Source: Solanum dulcamara
Lineage: Eukaryota; Streptophyta; Magnoliopsida; Solanales; Solanaceae
Length of the DNA stretch: 64,000 nt
Direction: 5' to 3'
NCBI RefSeq assembly: GCF_947179165.1
Contig: NC_077238.1
Location: forward strand, 69,981,257-70,045,256
Made by a program: the position numbers and the translations under genes. Under the pieces are notes generated by a model. The model was not told where the DNA came from, ran no database searches, and was given only the letters and a program-made list of their open reading frames with translations. Positions 10,810 through 25,779 of this stretch are shown in pieces. Position 1 is the stretch's first letter. Each line of letters opens with the position of its first letter.

Positions 10810-11952
10810 ATGCCTCCAAGGAAAGCAACCACTGCCCAGAAGGGCAAGTTAGCAGCGGAGGAAACTAGTCGGACCCCGAGAGCTACCAGGGCCCGTGCCC
10901 AGTCTATGCCGAGGATTGTACTTCAGTCGGCGAGCTCTACTACGCCGCCACCCCTAGAAGAGTTTAGGGCACCAACAACTGCAGGTCCTGAACCTCCAGT
11001 ACAGGAGCCTCCAGCCCCACAGCATGGGGTGGAAGATAGAGCTATGAGAGATGCAATATAGTTGCTGACTGGACTGATGACATGACAGGCTCGGAGGCAT
11101 GGCCCGGATGATGTAGATAGACAAGATAGCTTGAGGGTTTGTGACTTCTTAGCCTGTAATCCCCCAAAATTTCATGGGTCGAGACCTGTAGAGGACCCAC
11201 AGGAGTTCACTCGACAGATGCAGCGTACACTATGAATCATTAGGGCCTCGGAGACTGAGTCGGTGGAATTAGCCTCCTATCGGCTGCGTGATGTGGCCGC
11301 TAACTAGCACGAGTCTTTGGAATTATCGAGGGGTGAGGGCGCTCCTCCAGCTGAATAGGATGAATTTACAGAAGCCTTTCTTAGTCACTTTCTGCCTCCA
11401 GAAATGAAACGAGCCAGGGTTGATAAATTTTTACAATTAAAGCAAAACGGCAGAAATATTCGAGACTATAGCCTTGAGTTTGACTCATTGGCAAGACATG
11501 CCCCCACAGTTGTAGCTGATATGGCGGATATGGTACATTGGTATGTCATGGGCTTGGACCTTTATTTGGTTGATAGCTGTATGGCCATGGCTTCTCAGCC
11601 AGGAATGGATATTGCTCGGGTACAAGCATACGCCCAAGGGGTAGAAGAGCAACATAGAAGGTGTCAGCCTGACAGAGGGTTTGATAAAAGTCAGCTTAAG
11701 AGGGCTAGGTCAGTTGGTTATCTGGGGGAATTTCACAGCGTGCGGTTCCAGCAGTTGGGTAGATATGCCTTCCAGCCAGCTCGGAGTGTACCTCCACAGA
11801 TTCTAGATGGAAGAGTTGAGAGTACCAGATATTCGGGGGCCGGTCAGAGCTCCAGAGTTTTAGGTACACAGGTGAAGTAGAGTTCTTGACAGTCAAGACC
11901 ACCAATACCCCAGTGTCCCTGTTGTAATAGGCCTCATTTTGGGGAATGTTGT
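10810..11952 (+). pseudogene. Element C gag (broken by point stops)
   Basis: Capsid/nucleocapsid polyprotein that packages element RNA. It starts MPPRKATTAQKGK at 10810; an in-frame ATG lies at 10798. Then come a Pro-rich stretch, the capsid region (11150-11700, with NPPKFHG, FLSHFLPPEM and RDYSLEFDSLARHAP), and at the end [12 protein letters not shown], a CX2CX3HX3C zinc knuckle, near 11908-11943. The frame is continuous; it is stopped at 11059 (TAG), 11085, 11305, 11356, 11878 and 11886. The stops look like CAG-to-TAG, CGA-to-TGA or TGG-to-TAG changes. The second knuckle and all of protease are missing because gag runs directly into RT. Confidence 0.85.
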
Positions 11953-13188
11953 TGGACTACAGGCAGTTGAACAAGGTAACAATTAAAAATAGATATCCCC
12001 TCCCTAGGATTGATGATTTGTTTGACCAGTTGCAGGGTTCTAAATGCTTTTTGAAGATAGACCTACGGTCAGGCTACCATCAGGTACGGGTAAGAGAAGC
12101 GGATATCCCAAAGACCGCATTCAGAACCCGATACGTACATTATGAGTTCAAAGTGATGTCTTTTGGGTTGACAAATGCTCCAGCGATGGTTATGGACTTG
12201 ATGAACCGATTGTTCAAGCCATTTCTAGATTTGTTCGTAATCATATTTATTGATGATATTTTGGTCTATTCACGATCAAAAAAGGAACACGCGGATTATT
12301 TGCGGGTGGTACTAGGAATACTCCAACACCAAAAATTATATGTTAAGTTTTCTAAATGTGAATTTTGGTTAACTTCGGTGGCTTTTCTAGGGCATATTAT
12401 TGGGACTGATGGTATCCACGTAGATATGCAGAAGATTGAGGCTGTGAAGGCTTGGCCAAGACCTACAACCTCTACGGAGGTACATAGCTTTTTGGGGTTA
12501 GTAGGATACTATCGGAGGTTCGTGGAAAAGTTTGCTTCCATTTCGGTGCCTTTGACAAGGCTGACTCAAAAAGCAGCTAAGTTCCAGTGGACTGATGCTT
12601 GTGAATGGAGTTTCTAGTTATTGAAAGAAAAATTGACTACAACTCCTGTTTAACTCTTCCAGAAGGACCAAATGGCCTTGTTATTTATTTTGATGATTCC
12701 GGTATTGGTCTTGGATGTGTATTGATGTAACATGGTAAAGTTATAGCTTATGCCTCCCGACAGCTCAGAAAACATGAAAAGCATTATCCAACTCATGACT
12801 TGGAATTAGCAGCGGTGATTCATGCCTTGAAAATATGGAGACACTATTTATATGGTGTACATGTTGATATCTATACAGACCATAAAAGCCTCCAGTATAT
12901 CTTCAAACAGAAGGAATTGAACTTACGGCAGAGAAGGTGGCTAGAATTGCTAAAGGACTATGACATCGACATATTATACCACCCAGGAAAGGCAAATGTG
13001 GTGGCGGACGCACTCAGCCATAAATTAATAGGTAGCTTGGCAGATGTACAACCAGAACGGAAAGAGATAACCCATGACATTTGCCAGCTCACTAGTCTGG
13101 GAGTCTGCTTAGCTGATTCGGGTGATGATGGGGTTTCTGTTCGAGGTGTTGCTGAATCCTTGATCATGGAAGAAGTAAAACAATGTTA
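11953..13188 (+). pseudogene. Element C RT-RNase H, N-terminally deleted
   Basis: Gypsy polymerase lacking its beginning: homology starts at [20 protein letters not shown], just after the gag zinc knuckle. Core motifs follow: [10 protein letters not shown] near 12055, FGLTNAP near 12162, and the active-site box FIDDILVYS near 12248 with both Asp present. One open frame runs 11946-12617. After a stop and frame change (12617-12800), RNase H shows YFDDSG near 12686, [10 protein letters not shown] near 12749, DLELAAV near 12797, [11 protein letters not shown] near 12872 and VVADALS near 12998. These hold its acidic catalytic residues. The fold is incomplete without the RT fingers region, so it is not autonomous. 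Confidence 0.88.
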
Positions 13189-14733
13189 GTACCAGGACCC
13201 TATTCTAACACAGTATAAGGATGAAACTCTCCAAAAGGGAAAGACTCCATTTGAAATCACAGCTGGTGGGGTACTACGATATCAAGACAGAGTCTGTGTA
13301 TCGAAAGTTGCGGGGCTACGATAGCAAGTACTAGGAGAGGCATATTATGCTCGCTATCCTATTCATCCGGGGTCAACCAAGATGTATCACGACCTCAGAT
13401 GTCTATATTGGTGGGATGGTATGAAAGGGATATAGCAGAGTTCGTAGCCCAATGCCCAAACTGCCAACAAGTTAAAGTGGAACATCAGAAATCGGGTGGG
13501 CTACTACAGGAGATGGAGATTCCAACTTGGAAATGGGAAGCGATTAACATGGATTTCATTACAGGCTTGCCTCGTACTCTTCGAAAGCAGGATTCCATAT
13601 GGGTCATCATGGATAGGCTGCCAAAATCAGCCCACTTCCTTCCAGTCAGGACCACTTACTCAGCTGAGGACTATGCGAAATTGTACATCAAAGAAATAGT
13701 ATGACTTCACAGAGTTCCTACATCTATTATTTCGGACAGGGGAGCTCAGTTCACAGCCCACTTTTGGAAGTCATTCCAAGAAGGCTTGGGAACACAAGTA
13801 AGACTTAGTACAATATTTCATCCTCAAACTGATGGGCAAGCTGAGCGTACTATTCAAACGCTAGAGGATATGTTGCGGGCCTATATAATTGATTTCAAAG
13901 GTAGCTGGGATGATCATGTACCACTTATTGAATTTGCCTATAATAACAGCTATCACTCTAACATCCAGATGGCGCCGTATGAGGCTTTATACGACAGGAA
14001 GTGCAGGTCACCTATTGGTTGGTTTGAGGTTGGCGAAACACAACTAATAGGCCTAGACATGGTCCAACAGGCAGTAGATAAGGTGAAGCTTATTCGGGAA
14101 AGATTATTTGTTGCCCAGAATCGACAAAAATCATATGCAGATAATGGACGTCGACCTTTGGAATTTCAAGTAGGTGATTGGGTGTTCTTAAAAGTATCGC
14201 CCATGAAAAGGTTAATGAGGTTCGGCAAGAAAGGGAAGCTGAGTCCGAGATACATTGGCCCTTACCCGATTCTTCACCGAATAGGCAAATTGGCTTATGA
14301 ACTGAACTTACCAGTGGATCTTGAAGCCGTCCATCCAGTCTTTCACGTGTCAATGCTTCGTAAATATGTGGGTGATCCATCCCGAGTGCATCCCGTAGAC
14401 GATATCCAAGTCACAGAGAAATTAGCCAATGAAGAGAAACCTATCGCCATCCTAGATCGATAGATCAAAAGACTGCATACTAAGGACGTAACCTTGGTGA
14501 AGGTGTTATGGCGAAATAGGAGCAGTGAAGAAAGGACCTGGGAAGCTGAAGAGGACATGAAACACAAATATCTGTACCTATTCTCAACATCTACAGGTAA
14601 TCCCAACTCTTGGGACGTGCATATTAATTATTTGGATGAAAATATGTGTTATCGCAATAAAAAGAAACCTCCTTACAGTCTGTATGAACTCTTAAGGGAA
14701 GTTTTATGTAACATTCGGGGATGGATGTTCTAA
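13189..14733 (+). pseudogene. Element C integrase with chromodomain-like tail
   Basis: Integrase that inserts the cDNA. The zinc-binding N-terminus runs IHPGSTKMYHDL to CPNCQQVK (13363-13480); the first His of the HHCC set appears to be Tyr (YYARYPIHPG). The catalytic core has MDFITGLPR (13550), SDRGAQFT (13733) and HPQTDGQAERTIQTLED (13821), so the acidic triad is present. One TAG at 13703 splits it, and 13786-14463 is open for 225 codons. The C-terminus carries GKLSPRYIGPY, HPVFHVSMLRKY and, after a stop at 14461, VLWRN...ERTWEAEEDM, the group II chromodomain-like motif of chromoviruses, thought to guide insertion to silent chromatin. Confidence 0.88.
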
Positions 14734-14745
14734 AGGGGGAAAGGA
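14732..14745 (+). other. Element C polypurine tract
   Basis: AAAGGGGGAAAGGA directly abuts the 3' LTR. It is the primer for plus-strand DNA synthesis and is intact in appearance. Confidence 0.8.
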
Positions 14746-17568
<2,823 letters not shown>

Positions 17569-17573
17569 TGTGT

Positions 17574-18420
17574 ATTGGGACTGAGGTTTCTACTAGTCAA
17601 GGTGATTTACTGAGGTTTGTTCCAGCGGTCAAGGTCTGTTTTGGTGGATATTTTGTCCAAGGTCTCTTCTGGCAATGATGATAGATACATGGTCCATGTG
17701 TGACCCCTTTGGGTTCCGGTCTAAAGTGATCAATGGATGTGTATTGTAGGATAGACATGCATCACAATTATTTGACATTGCATTTGCATCTATTTCGTCT
17801 TGTGGCTGTATATAATTGAGATTTCTTGTGTATGCCTGAGTATGGTTATGAGTACATAAATGTACTTTTTACTTGTTGACTATCTAATTTTTGTATAAAC
17901 TGTATAGAATGGGTTATCTTAGTGCAGGTGTGCAGTTGTGGTGGTATGTGGTTGGGATGTCAGGAGTACCTGTATTCCATATTGCTTTACTTTGGGTTTA
18001 GTTCCATTTGTTGACTAACTTATGGTTTTGTGCTCACCCCTTGCTTCTAGATATGTGTAGGATATGAGCCCGACGTCTTTTTTTCATAGTATTCTTGTTG
18101 ATCGGACCGATCTTTAGGACGCATTAGAGGTAGCAAATTGTCTTCTTCAGCAGACTCTCGCCGCTCATTTATCTTTTGTACTGTTCTAGAACTAGGACAT
18201 TTGGATGTGTATATTTTCATTTCTGTTGAGATAGTGGCTTGTACATGTGATACCAAGTCTTGGGTGGTTTAGAATCTATGTTTCGCTTATCCTTGTTTAT
18301 ATAGTATTAGACTTTATTCTTCCACCTTTATTTCTTTTTATTAACTTGTTTAGACTCTTAGGCTAACTTGCCTTTGGTGGGTTAGGCAAGTGCCATAACA
18401 CCCAATTCTAGGTCATGAGA
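17574..18420 (+). repeat. B1 5' LTR, right segment
   Basis: Resumes the B LTR after element C. ATTGGGACTGAGGTTTCTAC at 17574 onward matches 25312-25779 and then 37721-38107. It ends ...TAGGTCATGAGA at 18420, just before the primer site. Joined with 6201-7892 it makes an LTR of about 2539 bp. Confidence 0.85.
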
Positions 18421-18423
18421 AAT

Positions 18424-18436
18424 TGGTATTAGAGCC
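18424..18436 (+). other. B1 primer binding site (tRNA-iMet)
   Basis: TGGTATTAGAGCC lies a few bases inside the LTR end and differs from the iMet-complementary site at one position (C to T). Confidence 0.8.
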
Positions 18437-18624
18437 ACTGGTTTATAGATTTCACATGTGTATAACCCCAGTTTAGTCAATCCTTGAGGATCGATGGGGA
18501 GATGTCTGTTACTTATCTTTGAGGGGATATGAAGACTATTAGGAAATCTTCTTTTTACTTCTTTCAATTATGTCGTGTGTGGGTTATTGTATAAGTGCTG
18601 AGTTATCATGTGTTCTTTTGGAAG

Positions 18625-20100
18625 ATGGCTAGGACTAGAGAATCAACTTCTACTAAACGAGGGGAGCCCCTAAGATTACTTCTGAGATCCCAACTCAAGG
18701 TAGAGCTAGAGGTAGAGCCAAACATCGATATAGGGGTAAGGCCAAGGAGCACCACCAACCAGGGATCATGAGAGAGGTATTTCCCCTGAAACTATGATAG
18801 AGGCCAAATGAGAGCAGATTCCTCTTGAGTATGTGGCTGCGCCATTACTACAAAATACTCTACTAAGGGTTTTGGGCATACTCGAGACCATGGCACAGAC
18901 TAGAACACCAACAAGTCCATCAGGTACATCACAGACCCGAGTTAGGGTCAAGGTTCTAAGCTAGAAAAAGGCTCTTAGGCTCAGATAAAGGTGGGACAAC
19001 TGATACTAGTCCCTATAATTGATAATCCTCCAGCACCAGCAATTAAGGATCAGGGTGTCCTAGAAGTTGCATTGACTGAAGTTGAGTAGTTCAGGTATGA
19101 GATGTGTAGAAAGATGGACCCACCTCAGTTTTAGAGTGGGAAAGCCTAGGACCCATATTAGTTTTTGACTACTTGTAGGGAGTTGCTCGAGACAGTTGGG
19201 TTAGCTATGTCCCATGGTGTTCGTTATGTTACTCTTCAGCTTCATGGACTGGCTAAAGAGTGGCGGAGGACATATTCCAAGTCTTTACCAGTTGGGTCTC
19301 CTCCGGTAACTTGAGAGATGTTCACCAGTGCCTTTTATGATCATTTCATCCCTTAGAGTATGAGAGAGAGGATTCATATGAGGTTTGAGATCATAAGGTT
19401 GGGATGTTCATTTCTGAGTATGAGGTTTGCTTTTGTCAGCTAGCCAGACATGCCACCGCTATCATCCTCGATGAGATTGAAAGGGTTCACCATTTTGTGA
19501 GAGGTTTGTCTTATTCTATCAGGCAGTCATTATTTTGGATATGTAGAGATGGAGCCTCCTTTCAGTCTTTGGTTAGTGCCACCAAAGAGGTGGAGTTGAA
19601 GGAGAGGGAGGGGTTTGGTGACCGCAAGAGGGTCTATTAATCTGTTCAGTACTTTGGTGCCTCATTTGGAGTGAGAGGTATTGCATGTGGTAGTGGTTCT
19701 TTCCAGCACCGCGGGGTTAATGTATCCTTATCAATATTTAAGAGTGGATAGGGTCATTGTGGTTGATACAGTTCGGGTTAAAGTTTGTCCTATTTACAGT
19801 ATAGAGGCCTACAGGTTGGGGTAGTTATAGTTTCCCTCCTATTTCTTTGCAGCAGCCATCCACTCTGAGATCATGTTTTGGGTGTGGATACCTAGACCAT
19901 TTTGTCCAACAGTTCTCTATGCAGACTCATTCTAGTCCGCACCATTCTTACACATCAACACAATTAAAGGTTAGGCATCACTAGCTAGAGGTTCAGCCCT
20001 ACTGACCTGGGGTCATCATAAGGGCCATTCCAATAGAGGTGGTCATACTAGAGATAGAGGAATAGGTGATGCCTCAGCACAACAAAGTGGTATAGAAGTT
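18625..20100 (+). pseudogene. B1 gag (heavily broken)
   Basis: Gag remnant starting MARTRESTSTKRG at 18625. Recognisable segments are RKMDPPQF near 19108, TTCRELLETVGLAM near 19170, VRYVTLQLHGLAKEWRR near 19222, and a shifted open piece at 19404-19640 (SEYEVCFCQLARHAT). A zinc-knuckle relic CFGCGYLDHFVQQF near 19874 has lost its last Cys. Many stops are TAG where related copies read CAG, plus a frameshift near 19400. Non-functional. Confidence 0.75.
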
Positions 20101-20640
20101 GCCCATATAGGTGGCAAACGGGGAGCTCATTACTATACTTTTCCAGGTAGACCTAAAGCTGAGGCCTCCAATATAGTTATCAAAGGTATTGTTCCGGTCT
20201 GCCATCACCCCACATCTGTATTATTTGATCCTGGATCCACTTATTCTTATGTGTTTGCATATTTCTCTTGTAAGTTTGGCCTGCCAAGTGATCGTATACC
20301 TGTTCCCGTACATGTTTCTATCCAGTAGGAGGGCCCTTAGTAATGGATTGGGTGTATCAATCCTATCTTATATCCTTGGTGGGTTATGAGACATGGATGG
20401 ATATGATTATCCTTGACATGGTTGACTTTGATGTTACTTTTGGTATGGAATAGTTATCTCACTGTCATGCTATTCTTGATTATTATGCCAAGACTGTAAC
20501 CTTAGCTATGCCTGGTAGGTCGGGGATAGAGTGGAAAGGTTCAAGTGGTTTTTATCCTAGCAAGATTATTTCATACATTTGGTCCCAGAAATTGATTGAT
20601 AGGGGTTGTTTGTATTATTTGGCATTTATTCGAGATACCA
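20101..20640 (+). pseudogene. B1 aspartic protease (broken)
   Basis: Retroviral-type aspartic protease region between gag and RT. LFDPGSTYSYV near 20221 is the active-site turn, with Pro in place of the Ser/Thr of D-S/T-G, so catalysis is doubtful. The downstream VDFDVTFGM-type segment near 20425 and LAMPGRSGIEWKGSS near 20504 mark the end of the domain. Stops and frame changes occur throughout. Confidence 0.7.
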
Positions 20641-22060
20641 TTATTGAGCCATATTCTATGGAGTCTATTCCTGTAGTTCAAGAGTTCATGGATGTATTTT
20701 CTACCGATCTTCCAAGGGTTCCACCTAATAGGGATATTGACTTCCATATATTGAACTTGATTTGAGCACCAAGCCTATTTCTATATCACCTTATTGCATA
20801 TCTCCATTCGAGTTGAAAGAGCTAAAGGAGTAGCTTTAGGATCTATTGAGTAAGGGGTTTATTCGCCCTAGTGTTTTGCCTAGAGGTGCCCAGTCTTATT
20901 TGTGAAAAAGAAGGATAGGTCCATAAGGATGTGTATCGACTATAGACAGTTGTACAAGGTAAATGTAAAAAACAAGTACCTTCTTCCCCATATTGATGAT
21001 TTGCTTGATCATCTCCAGGGAACAAACTTATTCTCTAAGATTGATTTGAGATCCGAGTATCATCAGTTGATGATTCGGCTTTCAGATATTCTTAAGACCG
21101 CCTTTCAGACAAGAAATGGCCACTATGAGTTTCTTATTATGTCTTTTTGGCTGACTAACGCCCCAATAACATTTATGGAGTTAATTAATGGGGTCTTTCA
21201 TCTGGATCTAGATTCATTTGTGATTTCCTTTATTGATGATATCTTGTTTTACTCCAAGACTAAGGCATATCATGTGCAAAACTAGATGATTGTGCTCTAA
21301 AGGCTTAAGGAGAAGAAACTTTATGCCAAATTCTCCAAGTGAGAGTTTTGGTTGAGTTCGGTGGCATTCTTAGGGCATATGGTGTTCAAGGAGATTATTA
21401 GAGTTGATACAGCGAAGATTGAGGAAGTCCCAAGATATACTAGACCCACCTCAGCTATAGAAATTCACAATTTTGTGAGCTTGGCTGGATATTATCATCA
21501 TTTTGTGCAGGGTTTCTCTACGATAGCAGCTTCATTGAATAGGTTCACTCAGAAAAATATGGCATTTCATTGGTCAGATGAGTGTGAGGAAAGATTCCAA
21601 AAGCTCAAGGTATTATTGACTATTGCGCTTGTATTGACCTTGCCTAAAAGGGTGTTGACTCCATCGTGTATTGTGATGCATCATGGGTGTGTTTAGGTAG
21701 AGTGTTAATGCAAAAAGGGAAGGTGATTGCCTATGCTTCGAGGCAGTTGAAGACGCATGAAAAGAATTATCGCACCCATGACTTAGAGTTGGCAATGATT
21801 ATCTTTGTTTTGAAGTTATGGTGACATTATTTGTATGGATTTTATTTTGAGATATTCACCAATCACCGGAGTCTGCAATATATATTCAGCCTGCAGAGAC
21901 TTAAATTTAAGGCAAATGAGGTAGATTGAGCTTCTAAAGGATTATGACTTGACTATTCTATATCATCTCGGGAAGGACAATATGTTGGCTGATGCATTGA
22001 GTAGGAAGACTTCTAGCATAGGAAGTCTTGCATCTATTTGAGCTAAAGAGCGAACCTTGG
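20641..22060 (+). pseudogene. B1 RT-RNase H (broken)
   Basis: Gypsy polymerase remnant. FSTDLPRVPPNRDIDF near 20699 marks the start. An open piece at 20902-21285 carries [27 protein letters not shown] (Gly to Glu), FWLTNAP and the box FIDDILFYS with both Asp. The next piece (21352-21696) holds [10 protein letters not shown], the SLAGYYHHFV connection motif and FHWSDECEERFQ. RNase H continues in shifted frames, with [13 protein letters not shown] near 21733, DLELAMI near 21781 and NMLADALSRK near 21980. Numerous TAG stops. Confidence 0.8.
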
Positions 22061-23590
22061 CTAGAGATGTTTAGAGATTTGCTAATGGGTTGGTTAGATC
22101 ATGACATTCTAGGAAGGGTCGAGTGCTTGCTTTCATAGAGGCCCACTTTTGTTTGTTAGATTAGATCCATGGGAGACAGTTTGAGGATGAGAAGCTATAC
22201 CTTATTCAAGACAAACTGAGGATAGGTAAAGATAAGGAAGCAGTACTTGATTCTAATGGTGTTTGTAGGATTGAGGGTCACATTTTTGTGCCCATAGTGG
22301 GTGATTTGATTAGATTTTTACTCGAAGAGTCCCATTAGACTAGATATTCTAGTTATCCTGGGTTAGCAAAGATGTATCACAACTTGAGTCAGCATTATTA
22401 GTGGTGTGGTATGAAGAAGGACATCGCCGAGTTTGTGTCCAAGTGTTTGATATGCCATTAGGTTAAGTGTGAGCACTAGAGGCTCGGGATTGAGTTTCAG
22501 AGAATTCCCATTCTATTTGGAAGTAGGAGACGATCACTATGGATTTTGTGGTAGGTTTGTCCACTTCTATGGGAGGATTTGATTCCATTTGGGTTATGGT
22601 CGACAAATTGACAAAAGCTGCTCATTTCATTCTGGTTAAGGTTAAGTTCACGTAGAGAGGTTGGCTTATCTCTATATTAGTCAGATTATTAGACTTCACG
22701 GAGTTCCTATTTCAATTATATCTTATCGGGGTCTATTGTTCACAACTCACTTATGGAAGGCCCTGTAACATGGGTTGGGTAATCGATTGGAATTGATTAC
22801 TGCATTCCATCCTCAGATGGACGGATAGTTTGAGAGGACTATTTAGGTTCTTGAGGATATGCTATGGGCATGTGTGGTTGATTTTGGTTCTCGACGAGAT
22901 TAACACTTGCCTTTGGCAAAGTTCTCTTACAACAACAGTTACCATTCCAACATCCAGGTGGATCCTTTTAAGGCCTTGTATGTCCAGAGATGTAGGTCGC
23001 CCGTTGGATGGTTTGATTATTTAGCGGTAGATAGCCTAGACACTGATTTGCTCAAAGATGCCATAGAGATGGTTTGTTTTATTTAGGGTAGGTTCTTGAT
23101 AGCTCATAGTCACCAGAAGAGCTATGTTGACAATGAGTTCGACCTTTTGTGTTCATGGTCAATAACCGGGTATGGTTGAGGATCTCTACTTTGAAGGGTG
23201 TCATGAGGTTCGGGAAGAAGGGAAAGCTCAATCCTAAGAACATTTGTCCTTTTGAGATCTAGATCAAGTGGGAGAGGTGGCCTATAGACTTTTCTTGCCA
23301 CATAGTCTATCTACTGTAAATCTAGTATTCCATGTTTCTATGTTGCGGCATTATATCCCAGATGAGTCTCATATGATCTCCCTTAATTTCGTAGAGTTGA
23401 GCTAAGATTTTACCTATAAGGAGGAATCGGTGGCTATTCTGGACAGATAGGTCAGGAAGATGAGGACTAAGGAGATAGATTCGGTGAAGGTTCAGTGACG
23501 ACATCAACCCATGGTAGAGGCTATTTAGGAGATAGAGGGAGACATGCGGGCCTGTTATCCTCATCTTTTTGGGACTCCACGTATGTCCCT
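22061..23590 (+). pseudogene. B1 integrase and C-terminal tail (broken)
   Basis: Integrase remnant in several frames: YSSYPGLAKMYHNL near 22347 (the His of HPG changed), CLICH-VKCEH near 22446 with two TAG codons where element D keeps CAG, MDFVVGLSTSMGGFDSIWV near 22540, FHPQMDG near 22805, and DPFKALYVQRCRSPVGWFD near 22963. The tail has FGKKGKLNPKNICPF near 23209, VNLVFHVSMLRHYIPDES near 23320, and a chromodomain-like end around 23480-23570 (VEAI-EIEGDMRACYPHLF). Not functional. Confidence 0.75.
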
Positions 23591-23633
23591 TACTTTATGT
23601 TCGAGGACGAACATAGTTTTTAGTAGTGGATGA

Positions 23634-25779
23634 TGTAATGACCTTGGAGGTCATTTTTGACATTCGACAAAATTATCATTTTACCCCTCAACTAGTTTCC
23701 CTGAGTCACTTTTTGTTGGGTATGAAAGTTATTGTTGAAAATCTTGTGAAAAGTTGAAGTTTTGCTAAAGAAATGAGTTTTAAAGGCTTAAGTTGTCAAA
23801 TTTTGAATTTTGGAGTCATTTGTAGTTTTGAGATACGAAATGGAATTCCATAGATTCTATTAGTTCTAGAATATAGAAATTGGTCTAGATGAGTTGTCAA
23901 AATCAGATTTTTAGTTGAAACAAAGATTTAGGTTTGAAGTTGGAAAATGAGTTAAAATTTGATCTAAGTTTGACTTTGGTCAACACTTAGAGTTTGATTG
24001 CTCGGATTGGATTTTTGATGGTTCTAATGGTTTTGGACGGGTGATTCTAATGCTAGAAATGACTTTGTTGTAATTTTTAGAGTTCCTGAGGGTATTTTGG
24101 GTATTTTAAGTGCTGAAACTAGTGTAGTTGCGATTTATTAGATTTTGGGTCAAGGAGACCTCAAAATTGAATTTTGATGATTCCATTGAATCCGGAATGT
24201 TGAATTTAGTATGTTTGCATATTTGGTTTGTGTTCAACGGATTCCAAACGAATTCCAAGCGTCCGTTTTGAGATTTAGGCGTTGTGATTAATTGTTGATG
24301 CTGGTGTAGGTGGCACCCTTCGCGTTCACATTGCTGGTTCCTTCAATGGCGATGGGGTGACCCCTGCAATGTTCATCACAATCGTGATGGGTCTTCCCAC
24401 GATCGCAATGCTTCGCCTCTCCTTGCCTTCGCATTTTGTTGACGTCTTCCCATGATCGCGATGTGCCTTTTCCCTATGCTTCGCGATCGAGGAGATAGAT
24501 AACTCGCGATCGCGAAGGGAATATGAGACCTGAACAGTGAAATGTCGAGACTTAGCCATTTTCCACCATTTTAGAATTTTCAAGCTTTGCTAGGCGATTT
24601 TCAAAGAGCTTTTTTCGTGGAAAATCATAGGGTAAGTCATTTTTAACTTATATCTTTGATTTTCATTGATTAAGTTATGATTTTAATCTCAAATTTGGTG
24701 ATTTGAATTGGAGATTTTGGGTTTTTTTGCCTAATCCAAAATTTTATTAAAAATGGGATTGTGAACCCATTTTAACCCTATTTTCGAAATGGTCTTCACC
24801 ATTAGATTCCTAATTACTTGAGGAACATTTTCATCCAAGAATTTTTAGATTTGAACCTCAATTTTTGATGTCCAATTTTTGAACCATTTTACCCTTTTCA
24901 CCTGAATTAATTGATTTTAGTGTCATTGTCTTCGAAATGTGATTGTGAGTCTATATCGTCGAAGAGGAAAATCTTTGGATTTGAGTTGACCAGGACCTTA
25001 AGTAAGGCAGTGGAATTCTAATCGTTTGTTAATTATGTTGAACCTTGTATTTTCCTATGTGTGGGCATTAGGGTATTTTTGGGGTAGTAGATTGGGTATG
25101 ATTCATCTATTATAAGGCATTGATTGTGGAATTTGGGTATGTGTAATTGTCTAAGTGTTGTAAATTCTTGGGTTATTGACTGTTTATGTGATTATGGACT
25201 ATATGGTACTATATTATGACTATTTACTCGGTATTCATTCATTACTTCTCCATATATCTATATGTGATGGCTGAGAAAGTGATATGAGTTAGATACTGTA
25301 TATTGGGATCGAGGTTTCTACTGATTGAGGTGATTTTCCGAGGTTCCTTCCGGCTGCCAAGGTCTTTTTCGGTGGATATTATGGCTAAGGTCTCTTTCGG
25401 AAATTATGATAGATACATGGTCCATGTGAGGCCCCCATGGTTCCAATATGAGGTAATCAGCGGATGTGTATCGTAGGACTGACATGCATCACGATTATTT
25501 CACATTGTATTTTTATCTATTTCATCCTATGGCTGTATATGATTGAGATTTCCTATGTATGACTGAGTATGGTGTTGAGAACATATATGTACTTAATATT
25601 TTTGGAGAGACTGGTATTTCTAAGATAATAGTTGTATAAACTGTATAGAATAGGTTGTCTGAGTGCAGGTATGCAGTTGTGGAGATATGTGGTTAGGATG
25701 TCAAGAGTACTTGTGTTCCGTATTTCTTTACTTGGGGTTTTGTTCCATTTGTTGGCTATCATGTGGTTTGGTATTGACC
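23634..25779 (+). repeat. Shared B LTR, left segment
   Basis: Starts TGTAATGACC at 23634 after the B1 integrase and runs to GGTATTGACC at 25779, where element D is inserted. It is 3' LTR for B1 and, with 37721-38107, 5' LTR for B2. It matches the B1 5' LTR throughout. Confidence 0.85.
24366..24524. repeat. GCGATCGC palindrome cluster in B LTR
   Basis: A CpG-rich stretch with repeated GATCGC motifs: CGATCGC at 24400, ATCGCGAT at 24455, GCGATCG at 24483 and a perfect 12-bp palindrome TCGCGATCGCGA at 24504-24515. The equivalent site in the other B LTR (7073-7084) reads TCGCAATTGCGA, both CpGs being lost but symmetry kept. Function unknown. Confidence 0.7.

Noticed and set aside
24326..24583. 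Reverse-strand ORF of 85 codons in the GCGATCGC cluster
   Set aside because: CpG-rich palindromic LTR sequence with few stops by composition; the counterpart in the other LTR differs in frame and content.
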